Assembly: GCA_948616425.1 (NCBI GenBank)
Contig: CAPGBJ010000016.1
Location: 1-60,421 of the forward strand
Length of the DNA stretch: 60,421 nt
DNA from: an uncultured Oscillospiraceae bacterium
GTDB taxonomy: Bacteria; Bacillota; Clostridia; Oscillospirales; Oscillospiraceae
Reading direction: 5' to 3'
A model generated the notes under the pieces. The model saw nothing but the letters and a program-made list of their open reading frames with translations, was not told the DNA's origin and did not search any database. The position numbers were made by a program, and so were the translations under genes. The stretch's first letter is position 1; each line of letters opens with the position of its first letter. This document shows, one piece after another, positions 42,954 to 51,568 of this stretch.

Positions 42954-43166
42954 TCACAGCTGTTCCAGCTCCCGCAGCGTATCTTGAATGGTTTTCTGGG
43001 GTAAGTAGACCGCGGCCATTTCCTGAAGCTGGGCCAGGGACAGCGAGCGGGCGGCGCCCACCATAGGGTGCTTCATAAATTTACCAAAGCGGCGCTGGAA
43101 TACGGCCTTTGACCTGGGATTGTCCAGCAGTTCGCCGACCGTGATGGATCTGTTGCGTAAGTCCAT
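42954..43166 (-). CDS. Small hypothetical helical protein
   Basis: The 70-residue protein (NRSITVGELLDNPRSKAVFQ, KHPMVGAARSLSLAQLQEMA) is predicted helical and has no signal peptide. Similar short helical modules occur, to my memory, at the C-terminus of some Firmicutes glycosidases, but function is unknown. TGGAGGTG lies 7 bases before the ATG. It sits alone between pgeF and the divergent YjdF-like gene. Confidence 0.75.
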   Translation of the reverse strand: MDLRNRSITVGELLDNPRSKAVFQRRFGKFMKHPMVGAARSLSLAQLQEMAAVYLPQKTIQDTLRELEQL

Positions 43167-43259
43167 GTCAATTCACCTCCAACCCAGTCTATGCGTTTCG
43201 CCTGCGGACCTTGACTGGCGGGGCAGGCCGCTGGACAGGAGGGACGGAACTGGGCCGCC

Positions 43260-43288
43260 TTGACTTTAGGGGCGGGAGGGGCTATACT
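43260..43288 (+). promoter_or_regulatory. Promoter of the YjdF-like gene
   Basis: TTGACT and TATACT are separated by exactly 17 bases, 53 bases before the ATG at 43342. Confidence 0.85.
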
Positions 43289-43341
43289 ACTTCTATGTTG
43301 TTAAGATTTTATAAAATTTATAGAGATGGGAGGGCGTCTTT

Positions 43342-44232
43342 ATGGCAGGGAAGAAAAAAGGGGTGCGGGCGGTACTTACCAATGCCCACCGGGCGCTGCG
43401 GCGGAAACGGACGGTGGCAGTGGTCTACTTCACGTTGCGCTTTCTGGTGATTGCCGTGATGGTAGCACAGTTTTTCAACGGAGATTTTGAGAGCGTGTTT
43501 CTGTGCGGCATGACATTGGTGCTGTTCCTGCTGCCCACGGTATTTGAGCGGGCGCTGATGATCGATCTGCCCAACACGATGGAGATCATCATTATGCTGT
43601 TCATCTTTGCCGCGGAAATTTTGGGGGAGATCAGCTCCTTCTACACCACCTTCCGGGGCTGGGATACCATTCTTCACACCATCAACGGCTTCCTCTGTGC
43701 CGCCATCGGTTTTGCCCTGGTGGATATGCTCAACCGGACGGAGAAGTTTTCGCTGTCCCTGTCCCCGGTGTTTATGTCCATTGTGGCCTTCTGCTTCTCC
43801 ATGACCATCGGCGTGCTGTGGGAGTTCTTTGAGTGCGCTATGGACCAGCTTCTCCTGCTGGATATGCAGAAAGATACGGTGGTCAACACGATTTCCTCGG
43901 TGATGCTGGACCCGGCCGGGGGAAACAGCCGCGTGATGATTCAGGACATTGTGGAGACCATCGTAGTCACCGGCGACGGTCGGCAGATTGCCCTGGGGCT
44001 GGGCGGTTATCTGGATATCGGAATTTTGGATACGATGAAGGACCTTTTTGTCAACTTCATTGGGGCGGTGGTCTTCTCCTTCATCGGCTATTTCTATGTA
44101 AAAAGCCGGGGAAAGGGCAAATTTGCCAGCCGGTTTATCCCCCAGGTGGTGGAGGTCCAGCCCGAGGACATCAACCCTCGCCAGCCAAAGCTTTCGAAAC
44201 GTGCCAAAAAATTCCAGGGAAAAGGGGAATAG
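43342..44232 (+). CDS. YjdF/DUF2238-like integral membrane protein
   Basis: The 296-residue protein has about six to seven membrane segments, with WDTILHTINGFLCAAIGFAL and FSMTIGVLWEFFECAMD in the middle that resemble the Asp-His and Glu motifs of DUF2238 (YjdF) membrane proteins. Its basic ends (residues 1-22 and 268-296) face the cytoplasm by the positive-inside rule. Function is unknown. GGGAGG lies 9 bases before the ATG. It is followed by the DUF1540 gene after 54 bases, probably in the same transcript. Confidence 0.75.
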   Translation: MAGKKKGVRAVLTNAHRALRRKRTVAVVYFTLRFLVIAVMVAQFFNGDFESVFLCGMTLVLFLLPTVFERALMIDLPNTMEIIIMLFIFAAEILGEISSFYTTFRGWDTILHTINGFLCAAIGFALVDMLNRTEKFSLSLSPVFMSIVAFCFSMTIGVLWEFFECAMDQLLLLDMQKDTVVNTISSVMLDPAGGNSRVMIQDIVETIVVTGDGRQIALGLGGYLDIGILDTMKDLFVNFIGAVVFSFIGYFYVKSRGKGKFASRFIPQVVEVQPEDINPRQPKLSKRAKKFQGKGE

Positions 44233-44286
44233 CGCAGGGTGATTCCTCTCATAATAAGGCCATCCGAAAGAAGGAGGGTTTTTACG

Positions 44287-44463
44287 ATGAATCAAAACAA
44301 GACCTGCAACACCAGCATCAAATGCTCTGTAGATACCTGCGCCTACCACTCTGGGGCCCAGAACTGCTGTTCTCTGGAGTCCATCAAGGTGGGCTGCTGC
44401 GACTGTTCTCCCACCAAGTGCGAGGGCACGGAGTGCGCGTCCTTTAAGCTGGGCGCCCGCTGA
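44287..44463 (+). CDS. DUF1540 small Cys-rich protein
   Basis: The 58-residue protein has two Cys-rich turns (IKCSVDTCAYHSGAQNCCS, IKVGCCDCSPTKCEGTECAS), ten Cys residues in all. DUF1540 proteins are small, perhaps metal-binding, and common in Clostridia; their function is not known. GAAGGAGG lies 9 bases before the ATG at 44287. The long palindrome at 44475 follows immediately. Confidence 0.85.
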   Translation: MNQNKTCNTSIKCSVDTCAYHSGAQNCCSLESIKVGCCDCSPTKCEGTECASFKLGAR

Positions 44464-44474
44464 GCGCCGAATTC

Positions 44475-44512
44475 GAGCTCCCCTCCCGCGCGGCCGCGCG
44501 GGAGGGGAGCTC
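44475..44512 (+). terminator. 38-nt perfect palindrome, likely hairpin after DUF1540
   Basis: The two 17-base arms GAGCTCCCCTCCCGCGC and GCGCGGGAGGGGAGCTC are fully complementary around GGCC. No T-run follows. It is either a very stable transcript end or a DNA palindrome. The remaining 44513-44737 shows no gene. Confidence 0.6.
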
Positions 44513-44737
44513 TGCTGTTGGTAGTACCAAAGTCCTCAGCCAGGCGGGAGAATAGTTTGATAGTGAGGAGTAGGATGGAAAGCACCATTTCTGGGAGAGA
44601 GGGTAGTATTGTAGATATAGTGGGGAGAAATAAGATACAGCTTTGACTGGACGCATTTTTGGTGTGTCCGCATAACTCTCCTGTAATAAACGATAAAAGG
44701 GGCTGGTCAAAGGGGACGGAATGGTGTAAAATGTCTC

Positions 44738-44766
44738 TTGACAGGAATGCGCCCCCGGAGTAGAAT
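44738..44766 (+). promoter_or_regulatory. Promoter of the hydrogenase gene
   Basis: TTGACA and TAGAAT are separated by exactly 17 bases. The 5' leader of about 115 bases to the ATG holds no recognised riboswitch or Rex site. Confidence 0.82.
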
Positions 44767-44884
44767 GGGTGCGAAATGAAAGAAATCCTGCAAAATGCGG
44801 GGAAATATTTGAAATTGCAAGAAGCCCGTTGCGTGTTACCGCCGCATGACAAGGGGCAGCACATAAGAGGAAGGAGAGGAACAT

Positions 44885-46372
44885 ATGCATACATTCGAAA
44901 CTAAGATTCAAGAGCTGAAGACCTCTGTTCTCACTGAGGTGGCCCGTCTGACCTGGGAGGACCGGCTTCAAACCGGCATTCTGGACGTGCCTGAGAAGAT
45001 TATCCCCGGCCCCGAGGCCAGCCTGCGCTGTTGCATCTACAAGGAACGGGCTATCATCAACAGCCGTGTGAAGATGGCTATGGGGGGCGACAAGACGAAC
45101 CCCAGTGTGGTAGAAGTGCTGCCCATCGCCTGTGATGAATGTCCTGTCACAGAGATGACGGTGAGCGCCTCCTGCCGGGGCTGTCTGGCCACCCGCTGCG
45201 TCCACGCCTGCCCCAAAGACGCCATCTCGATTGTCAACCACCGGGCCAGCATTGATCACAGCAAGTGTATTACCTGCGGCAAGTGTGTCAATGCCTGCCA
45301 GTACAGTGCTATTGTGAAGAATCAGCGTCCCTGCGAGAAGGGCTGTCCCGCCAAGGCGATCTCCATGGGGCCGGATAAGAAGGCCTCTATTGATATCAAC
45401 GAGTGCATCTCCTGCGGCAACTGCGTATATCAGTGCCCCTTCGGCGCCATTCAGGACAAGTCCTGGATTGTGGACGCTATCCAGATGATCCAGGGCGGGA
45501 CCCACTGGGGATACAAGACCTATGCGGTAATCGCGCCCTCGATCGCCGGACAGTTTACCCCCGCCACCTATGGACAGGTGGTGGCCGGCCTGAAACAGCT
45601 GGGCTTCTCCGGCGTGGCCGAGGTGGCATTAGGGGCCGATATGGTGGCCGACCGGGAAGGGGAAGAGTTGGTGGAGAAGGGGGTCCTCACCTCCTCCTGC
45701 TGCCCCGGCTTTGTGGGCTATGTGAAGAAAAAACACCCAGATCTGAATAAATATGTCTCTCACACCCCCTCTCCTATGGTTATGATCGGTCTGCACCTGA
45801 AGGAGAAGGACCCCGACGCCAAGGTGGTTTTCATTGGTCCCTGTGTGGCCAAGAAAAAGGAGTTCCAGCTGGGGCGCACCATGAACGCTATCGACTGTGT
45901 CCTCACCTATGAGGAACTGTTTGCCCTGTTCCAGTCCCGGGATATCGAGCTGGAGAAGCTGGAGGAGGCCGCTCTGGATGAGGCCAGTGGCTACGGCCGC
46001 AATTTCGCCCGCAGCGGCGGTGTGTCCGAGGCTGTGGCCCAAACTCTGAAGGAGAAGAACATTGAGTTCGATCTGAAGCCTGTCCCCTGCAGCGGCACTG
46101 CGGCCTGTGAAGTGGCCCTGATGAAGCTGAAGGTGGGCCGCCTGGAGGGCAACTTTATCGAGGGCATGGCCTGCGAGGGCGGCTGTGTCCAGGGGGCCGG
46201 CTGTCTGGTCCGTAGCCCCAGGAATAAGGTGGATGTGGAGACGCACGCCAAGCAGGCCCAGGGCCGGGGCATTGTGGAGGCGGTCAACACCGCCAAAGGT
46301 GTGGAGACGCCCAAAGTGGGCAAGGAGGCCAAAGCGGCTGCCAAGACCGAGGGGAAGCCTGTGAAAGCCTGA
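44885..46372 (+). CDS. [FeFe] hydrogenase, group B type
   Basis: The 495-residue protein has an N-terminal Cys-rich domain (ACDECPVTEM, ASCRGCLATRCVHACPKDAI), two [4Fe-4S] ferredoxin sites (CITCGKCVNACQYSAI; CISCGNCVYQCPFGAI) and the H-cluster domain. The three H-cluster motifs read SCCPGF, GPCVAKKKE and MACEGGCVQGAGC. These match the group B subtype and not the classic TSCCPxW / PGGCxxGGG of group A. Group B enzymes reversibly reduce protons with ferredoxin and are widespread in gut Clostridia. An Ala/Lys-rich tail of about 40 residues ends the protein. No maturase genes (hydE, hydF, hydG) are in the window. AGGAAGGAG lies before the ATG and a terminator follows directly. Confidence 0.9.
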   Translation: MHTFETKIQELKTSVLTEVARLTWEDRLQTGILDVPEKIIPGPEASLRCCIYKERAIINSRVKMAMGGDKTNPSVVEVLPIACDECPVTEMTVSASCRGCLATRCVHACPKDAISIVNHRASIDHSKCITCGKCVNACQYSAIVKNQRPCEKGCPAKAISMGPDKKASIDINECISCGNCVYQCPFGAIQDKSWIVDAIQMIQGGTHWGYKTYAVIAPSIAGQFTPATYGQVVAGLKQLGFSGVAEVALGADMVADREGEELVEKGVLTSSCCPGFVGYVKKKHPDLNKYVSHTPSPMVMIGLHLKEKDPDAKVVFIGPCVAKKKEFQLGRTMNAIDCVLTYEELFALFQSRDIELEKLEEAALDEASGYGRNFARSGGVSEAVAQTLKEKNIEFDLKPVPCSGTAACEVALMKLKVGRLEGNFIEGMACEGGCVQGAGCLVRSPRNKVDVETHAKQAQGRGIVEAVNTAKGVETPKVGKEAKAAAKTEGKPVKA

Positions 46373-46389
46373 TGTTAATAATTCTAGAG

Positions 46390-46417
46390 GAGGGCTGTCC
46401 GAAGCAGGACAGCCCTC
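46390..46417 (+). terminator. Hairpin terminator after the hydrogenase gene
   Basis: GAGGGCTGTCC pairs with GGACAGCCCTC around GAAGCA. The T-run is poor. The rest of the 340-base gap up to 46596 shows no gene. Confidence 0.65.
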
Positions 46418-46596
46418 TGCGCAACCTTTGACGGCTCCGCAGAGGAGTGCGTATGACGAAAAGGGTGCTATTTGGAAATTGCGGCGGAGGGCGGCAGATT
46501 GGACCGCCCCCACAGATGGCGCCGGATAACTGGGGCCTATGTGTGAAAATACGGTAAAAATACAGGAATTGATACGATTCCTGCCGTTTTAACGAA

Positions 46597-46625
46597 TTGA
46601 CTTCCCAATTTATCTATGGTATACT
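46597..46625 (+). promoter_or_regulatory. Promoter of the envelope operon
   Basis: TTGACT and TATACT are separated by exactly 17 bases, about 90 bases before the transglutaminase start. No other promoter of this quality was found up to 53196, so the six genes likely share it. Confidence 0.82.
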
Positions 46626-46714
46626 GTTGCGGAAACTGGGGCTGCACGCGAGTGCGGTATTTTTGCGCGTCTCCTTTTAGAAGGAGAGGGCGATAACAAG
46701 GAGCCGTGGAGAGC

Positions 46715-48121
46715 ATGTCGGACGCCGTGGATACAGGACCGGAACTGGAAGAGCAGAAGATGCCAGAGCCCCAGAAGAAGGGAGGAACGCCCAGACTCTG
46801 GGTGTGGATTGTTGCCGCGCTCTGCCTGATGGTCTTGGGGGCGTGGTCCCTCTCTTCCCGCCAGGCGGAGCCGGGAACTGGGAGCGATTCGTCCGGAGAG
46901 GGAGACGTGGTCCCTGACACTGTTGCCCCTCAGCTGTTGGGAATTCAAGATTTGACGGTGGCCGTGGGGGGATCAGTCTCTTACCGAGACGGGGTGTCCG
47001 CTGTAGACGATGTGGATGGTCCGATTCCCTTCCAGGTGGATGCCGAGGCGGTAGACCTTACCACGCCTGGAGACTATCCGGTTGTTTATTCTGCCCGGGA
47101 TGAGGCGGGAAATCAGACTGAGATGACCGCTACGGTGACAGTGATTGAGACCCTCACGGTGGATCAGGATATCCAGGATGATGATAATGATACCCCCCCT
47201 GCCTCCAGTACAGGGAACAGCGGGGTGCCCTTGGAACAGATTACGCAGGCGGATGTAGATCAGCTGTGTGACCAGATTTTAGCGCAGATTACCCATTCCG
47301 GGATGAGCCAACGGGAGAAAGCTAAGGCAATTTTCGACTATGTGAACAGGCATATCAAATATGTCGGTACCTCCGATAAGTCCAGCTGGATTGTTGGGGC
47401 CTATGTAGGCTTTACCCGGGGCAGAGGGGACTGCTACAACTATTTTGCCTGTTCAAAAGCCCTGCTGACCCGGGCAGGCATCTCCAATGTAGATTTGCAC
47501 CGAGTGGGGGGCACCAGCCGCCATTACTGGCAGCTGGTGAATACTGGGGATGGGTGGTATCATTTCGACACCTGTCCGCACCCAAACGGCTATCCCCTGT
47601 ACTCCTTTATGATCACGGAGACTCAGGTGCGGGCCTATACTGAGCAGGCCCGCAACTCCCGGAAAAATTACTATGTCTATGACTATGACTCCTGTCCGGT
47701 ACGGCCGGTAGGGATGCCGGAGGAGAGCACTGTGCCCCCTGAGAAGGAGCCGAATCCAAATAATCCAGACAGCTCCCAACTCCCTGGCGGTGATCCCAGC
47801 AGTTCCCAGATACCGGGAACGGACACGCCGGACAGCTCCCAGACGCCGGGGACAGACACACCGGACAGTTCCCAGACACCTGGGACAGACACGCCGGACA
47901 GTTCCCAGACACCTGGGACAGATACGCCGGACAGCTCCCAGACGCCGGGGACAGGCACGTCAGACAGTTCCCAACTTCCTGGCGGCGATCCCAGCAGTTC
48001 ACAGGCACCGGGAGCAGGTACGTCAGACGGGTCTCAGACCCCAGAGGGGGGGACTGGTGAAGTAGTCCCCAATCCTCAGCAGGAACAGAGCGGAGAGGGG
48101 GAAAAAACACTTGCAGCGTAA
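46715..48121 (+). CDS. Membrane-anchored transglutaminase-like protein with Ig-like domain and repeat tail
   Basis: The 468-residue protein has a membrane segment near residues 26-46 (LWVWIVAALCLMVLGAW) and a DUF5011-type Ig-like domain (VDLTTPGDYPVVYSARDEAG). A transglutaminase-like domain follows whose triad is visible as Cys in RGDCYNYF (about 238), His in SRHYWQLV (about 268) and Asp in HFDTCPH (about 283). A tail of 11-residue repeats DSSQTPGTDTP ends it. The active part would lie outside the membrane and could cross-link or cleave amide bonds in the envelope. The ATG at 46715 is preferred; a GTG at 46706 is too near AAGGAG. The stop overlaps the adenylation-gene start by 11 bases. Confidence 0.85.
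   Translation: MSDAVDTGPELEEQKMPEPQKKGGTPRLWVWIVAALCLMVLGAWSLSSRQAEPGTGSDSSGEGDVVPDTVAPQLLGIQDLTVAVGGSVSYRDGVSAVDDVDGPIPFQVDAEAVDLTTPGDYPVVYSARDEAGNQTEMTATVTVIETLTVDQDIQDDDNDTPPASSTGNSGVPLEQITQADVDQLCDQILAQITHSGMSQREKAKAIFDYVNRHIKYVGTSDKSSWIVGAYVGFTRGRGDCYNYFACSKALLTRAGISNVDLHRVGGTSRHYWQLVNTGDGWYHFDTCPHPNGYPLYSFMITETQVRAYTEQARNSRKNYYVYDYDSCPVRPVGMPEESTVPPEKEPNPNNPDSSQLPGGDPSSSQIPGTDTPDSSQTPGTDTPDSSQTPGTDTPDSSQTPGTDTPDSSQTPGTGTSDSSQLPGGDPSSSQAPGAGTSDGSQTPEGGTGEVVPNPQQEQSGEGEKTLAA
47768..48040 (+). repeat. 33-bp tandem repeat coding DSSQTPGTDTP
   Basis: Four near-identical 33-base units at about 47825-47960 are flanked by diverged units of 30 or 33 bases. The unit lengths keep the frame, so copy-number change would lengthen or shorten the tail without breaking the protein. 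Confidence 0.85.
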
Positions 48122-49628
48122 TGTTTTAGAATATCTGGAGGCCACCGCCCCCCGTCTGCCAGATAAGATTGCCTTTCACAATGGGACAGAGGGCCTGACC
48201 TTCGGTCAGGTCTCTCGGGCTGCCCAGGGGATTGGCACCTTCCTGGCCCAGAGGGGGCTGAAGCGGGAGCCGGTAGTAGTCTTTATGGAGAAGCACCCCA
48301 AGTCGGTGGCCGCGTTCTTTGGGGTGGCGTACTCCGGCTGCTTCTATGTGCCCATTGATGAGGAGATGCCTCTATATCGGGTCGAACTGATCTTTCAGAC
48401 TTTGCATCCTCGGGCGGTCCTGTGTGATGATAGGACGAAGCAGTCGGTAGAAGACCTGGGTTATACTGGTGGACTCTACCACTATGAGGAGGCTGCGGCC
48501 TGTGAGCCGGACCAGTCCGTGCTGGGGCGTATCCGGGCTGAGCAGTTGGACACCGATCCGTTGTACATTGTTTTCACCTCCGGGTCTACGGGAGTGCCAA
48601 AAGGTGTGGTGGCCTGCCATCGTTCTGTGATCGACTACATTGAACAGCTGTCTCAGACGCTGGGATTCAGCCAAGAAACAATCTTTGGCAATCAAACGCC
48701 CCTGTACTTCGACGCCTGCTTGAAGGAGCTGTATCCCACCCTGAAGTTTGGAGCTACCACCTACCTGATTCCCAAAAGTTTATTTCTCTTTCCTCTGCAG
48801 CTGGTGGATTACCTCAACGAGCACCGGATCAATACGGTGTGTTGGGTGGTGTCCGCCCTGACAATGATCTCCGGACTGGGGGCCCTGAAAAAGAAGGTGC
48901 CCCAGTATCTGCATACCATCGCATTTGGCAGCGAGGTCTTTCCCATCCGCCAGTTTAACCTGTGGCGGGAGGCCTTGCCGGATGCCAAGTTCACAAATTT
49001 GTATGGGCCGACGGAAGCCACGGGAATGAGCTGCTTCTACCATGTGGATCGGGAATTTGGTCCTGAAGAGATGATCCCCATTGGCGGTCCCTTCCCCAAT
49101 ACTGGTATTCTTCTGCTTACCGAGGACGACCGATTGGTGGAGCCCGGTGAGGTGGGGGAGATCTGTATTCGGGGCACCTGTCTTACCATGGGATACTACC
49201 GGATGCCGGAGAAGACGGCGGAGTGTTTTGTTCAGAATCCTCTGAACAGTGCGTATCCAGAGCTTATCTACCGCACTGGCGATCTGGGGCGGTATAATGA
49301 CCGGGGGGAGCTGTTGTTTGTCTCTCGAAAGGACTACCAGATCAAGCATATGGGCCATCGGATTGAGCTGCAGGAGATTGAGGCGGCTGCCTCGACCCAC
49401 CAGTCGGTGGCCGCGGCCTGCGCAGTTTTTGACCGAGAGAAGGACCGCATCACGCTATTTTTTACTGGGGAAGTCCAACCCGGAGAGCTGACCGCCTTTT
49501 TGAAGAGCCGCCTGCCCCGGTATATGATTCCCAACCGTATGGAGCGGCTGGAGCAGCTGCCCCTGACCCCTAATGGTAAGATTGACCGCAAGGCCCTGGC
49601 CAACGGACAAATACCGGCGGGGGTTTAG
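48111..49628 (+). CDS. Amino-acid adenylation enzyme (DltA-like)
   Basis: The 505-residue enzyme has the adenylate-forming core motifs: A3 FTSGSTGVPKGVV (about 154-166), A5 NLYGPTEATGMSC, A7 YRTGDLGRYNDRGEL, A8 KHMGHRIELQEIE and A10 LPLTPNGKIDRKAL. Such stand-alone enzymes activate an amino acid (D-Ala in DltA) and load it onto a small carrier protein. The carrier is encoded 99 bases downstream. The start is a TTG at 48111 behind GAGGGGG. Which amino acid is used cannot be read by eye. Together with the following MBOAT and SGNH genes it makes a dlt-like set in unusual order. Confidence 0.85.
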   Translation: MQRNVLEYLEATAPRLPDKIAFHNGTEGLTFGQVSRAAQGIGTFLAQRGLKREPVVVFMEKHPKSVAAFFGVAYSGCFYVPIDEEMPLYRVELIFQTLHPRAVLCDDRTKQSVEDLGYTGGLYHYEEAAACEPDQSVLGRIRAEQLDTDPLYIVFTSGSTGVPKGVVACHRSVIDYIEQLSQTLGFSQETIFGNQTPLYFDACLKELYPTLKFGATTYLIPKSLFLFPLQLVDYLNEHRINTVCWVVSALTMISGLGALKKKVPQYLHTIAFGSEVFPIRQFNLWREALPDAKFTNLYGPTEATGMSCFYHVDREFGPEEMIPIGGPFPNTGILLLTEDDRLVEPGEVGEICIRGTCLTMGYYRMPEKTAECFVQNPLNSAYPELIYRTGDLGRYNDRGELLFVSRKDYQIKHMGHRIELQEIEAAASTHQSVAAACAVFDREKDRITLFFTGEVQPGELTAFLKSRLPRYMIPNRMERLEQLPLTPNGKIDRKALANGQIPAGV

Positions 49629-49727
49629 CGCCTAGTTTCTTACTATATTAAGGTGAGAATTGGGAAAAGTATAGTTCAGAGCGAGAAATTTTTTGCCTTT
49701 AGTTTTTTTGAAAAAGGGAGAATTGTT

Positions 49728-49955
49728 ATGGAAGAACTGCTGTGTATTTTGCGTGAAATCCACCCCGATGTGGATTTTGAGACCTGTGAGAGCCTCATCG
49801 ACGACCAGATTTTGGACTCAATCGACATCGTGACCTTGGTGGCGGAGATCAGCGACGCCTTTGATGTAGAGGTTCCCCCCGAGGCTTTGGTGCCGGAGAA
49901 TTTTAACTCTGCTAAGGCTCTGTGGGAGATGATCCAGCGTCTGGACGAGGCGTAA
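49728..49955 (+). CDS. Acyl/peptidyl carrier protein (DltC-like)
   Basis: The 75-residue four-helix protein has the phosphopantetheine attachment site DSIDIV with Ser31 and a Pro-rich loop (VEVPPEALVPENFNSAKALW). It would carry the activated amino acid from the adenylation enzyme to the membrane acyltransferase. AAGGGAG lies 7 bases before the ATG at 49728. An upstream in-frame ATG at 49653 has no ribosome site. Confidence 0.88.
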   Translation: MEELLCILREIHPDVDFETCESLIDDQILDSIDIVTLVAEISDAFDVEVPPEALVPENFNSAKALWEMIQRLDEA

Positions 49956-49965
49956 GCGCAGGATC

Positions 49966-51555
49966 ATGAGCTTTGCTTCGACTAGGTTTTTGCTCTTTTT
50001 GGCGGTACTCTTCCTGTTGTATTACACCATTCCCAGGCGGTACCAGTGGAAGCTGCTTCTGGCCGGGAGCCTGTTTTTCTATTACTTTGCTGGCTGGTGG
50101 TGTCTGATCTATATCAGTGTTACCACAGTGACCACCTACCTGACGGCTCGAAAGCTGGATGAGCTGGCCCGGGAACAAGGTGCCTGGTTCAAAGAGCACA
50201 GGGGGGAGCTGTCCAAGGAGGAGCGCAAGGTCCGGAAAGCCAGGGATAAGTCCATTCGATTTCGGTGGATGCTCTCCTGCCTGTTGGTGAACTTCGGCAT
50301 TTTGGCGGTGGTGAAATACACCAACTTTGTGATTGGTAATGTAAATGGGGCGCTGTCCCTCTTCGGAGGCGGGCAACTGCCCACCCTGTCTCTGGTGCTG
50401 CCTATGGGCATCTCTTTCTATACCTTCCAGGCCATGGGGTATCTCATTGATGTCTATTGGGGCAAGTGTTCGGCGGAGCGTAATTTTGGAAAATTTGCCC
50501 TGTTTGTCACCTTCTTTCCCCAGTTGATCCAGGGCCCCATCAGCCGTTTCGGCGACCTGAGCCGCACCCTGTGTGAGGAACATGCCTGGGATTGCCGACA
50601 GATCGCGATGGGAGGGGAGCGGGTGCTGTGGGGACTGGCGAAGAAGCTGATCATAGCGGACCGGCTGGCCATCCCTCTGCGTACGCTGGTGGGTGACCCG
50701 GAGCAGTATTCTGGGGTGTATGTGCTGGCGGTGATCTTCCTTTACGCCGTGCAGCTCTATGCCGATTTCACAGGCGGTATTGACATCACCATCGGTGTGG
50801 CTCAGATGCTGGGGATTCAGGTGACGGAGAACTTCCAGCGGCCCTTCTTTTCTAAAAATGTGGCCGAATACTGGCGGCGCTGGCATATCACCATGGGCAC
50901 TTGGTTTCGGGATTACCTGTTCTATCCGATGTCGGTGTCTAAGCCTGTTTTGAAGCTCCACCAGAGATGCCGAAACCGCTTTGGCCGGTTTGGGAAACAC
51001 ATCTCTGTCCACACCTGCAGTCTGATTTTGTGGTTTGTCACCGGTGTGTGGCATGGGGCCAGCTGGAATTTTATCGTCTGGGGTATGCTCAACGGCGTTG
51101 TGATTATTGTTTCCCAGGAGTTAGAGCCTCTGTATGCAAAATTCCACGCCCGCTTTCCGCAGCTGGATGGGAGTCGTGGCTGGGACCTGGTCCAGATACT
51201 GCGTACCTTCTGGCTGATGGGGGCCATTCGGGTGCTGGACGTCTACCGGGACGTGCCGCTCACCTTCCGCCAGCTGGCCAGCATTGTGGCTGACTTCCGG
51301 CCCCAGGTCCTGTGGGACGGCTCCTTCCTGGAACTGGGGATTGGATCAGGGGATTGGCTGGTGGCCGCGGCCGGGACAGGGGCCATGCTGGTGTGCAGTC
51401 TGCTGGGGCGGCGCAGGCCGGTGCGGGAACGCCTGCTGGACCACAGCCCTCATCTGGCCTGGGCCGGCTGTACGGCGCTGGTGTTGTTTACCCTGATTTT
51501 TGGGGTGTATGGGATCGGATTTGACGCCACCCAGTTCATCTATAACCAATTTTAA
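49966..51555 (+). CDS. MBOAT family O-acyltransferase (DltB/AlgI-like)
   Basis: The 529-residue protein has about eleven membrane segments and the MBOAT catalytic His in TGVWHGASWNFIVWG near residue 360, with the upstream ENFQRPFFSKNVAEYWRRWH segment. At 529 residues it is longer than usual DltB (about 400) and closer to AlgI. MBOAT enzymes take an acyl or aminoacyl group from a cytoplasmic carrier and move it across the membrane to a wall polymer. Its ATG lies 10 bases after the carrier gene. Together with the carrier and SGNH protein it forms a transfer system. Confidence 0.9.
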   Translation: MSFASTRFLLFLAVLFLLYYTIPRRYQWKLLLAGSLFFYYFAGWWCLIYISVTTVTTYLTARKLDELAREQGAWFKEHRGELSKEERKVRKARDKSIRFRWMLSCLLVNFGILAVVKYTNFVIGNVNGALSLFGGGQLPTLSLVLPMGISFYTFQAMGYLIDVYWGKCSAERNFGKFALFVTFFPQLIQGPISRFGDLSRTLCEEHAWDCRQIAMGGERVLWGLAKKLIIADRLAIPLRTLVGDPEQYSGVYVLAVIFLYAVQLYADFTGGIDITIGVAQMLGIQVTENFQRPFFSKNVAEYWRRWHITMGTWFRDYLFYPMSVSKPVLKLHQRCRNRFGRFGKHISVHTCSLILWFVTGVWHGASWNFIVWGMLNGVVIIVSQELEPLYAKFHARFPQLDGSRGWDLVQILRTFWLMGAIRVLDVYRDVPLTFRQLASIVADFRPQVLWDGSFLELGIGSGDWLVAAAGTGAMLVCSLLGRRRPVRERLLDHSPHLAWAGCTALVLFTLIFGVYGIGFDATQFIYNQF

Positions 51556-51568
51556 GGGGGCGGAGCGG

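Noticed and set aside
44469..44512. Possible cloning-vector contamination (GAATTCGAGCTC resembles a polylinker)
   Set aside because: The match is only 12 bases, it is part of a genomic palindrome, and normal chromosome sequence lies on both sides.
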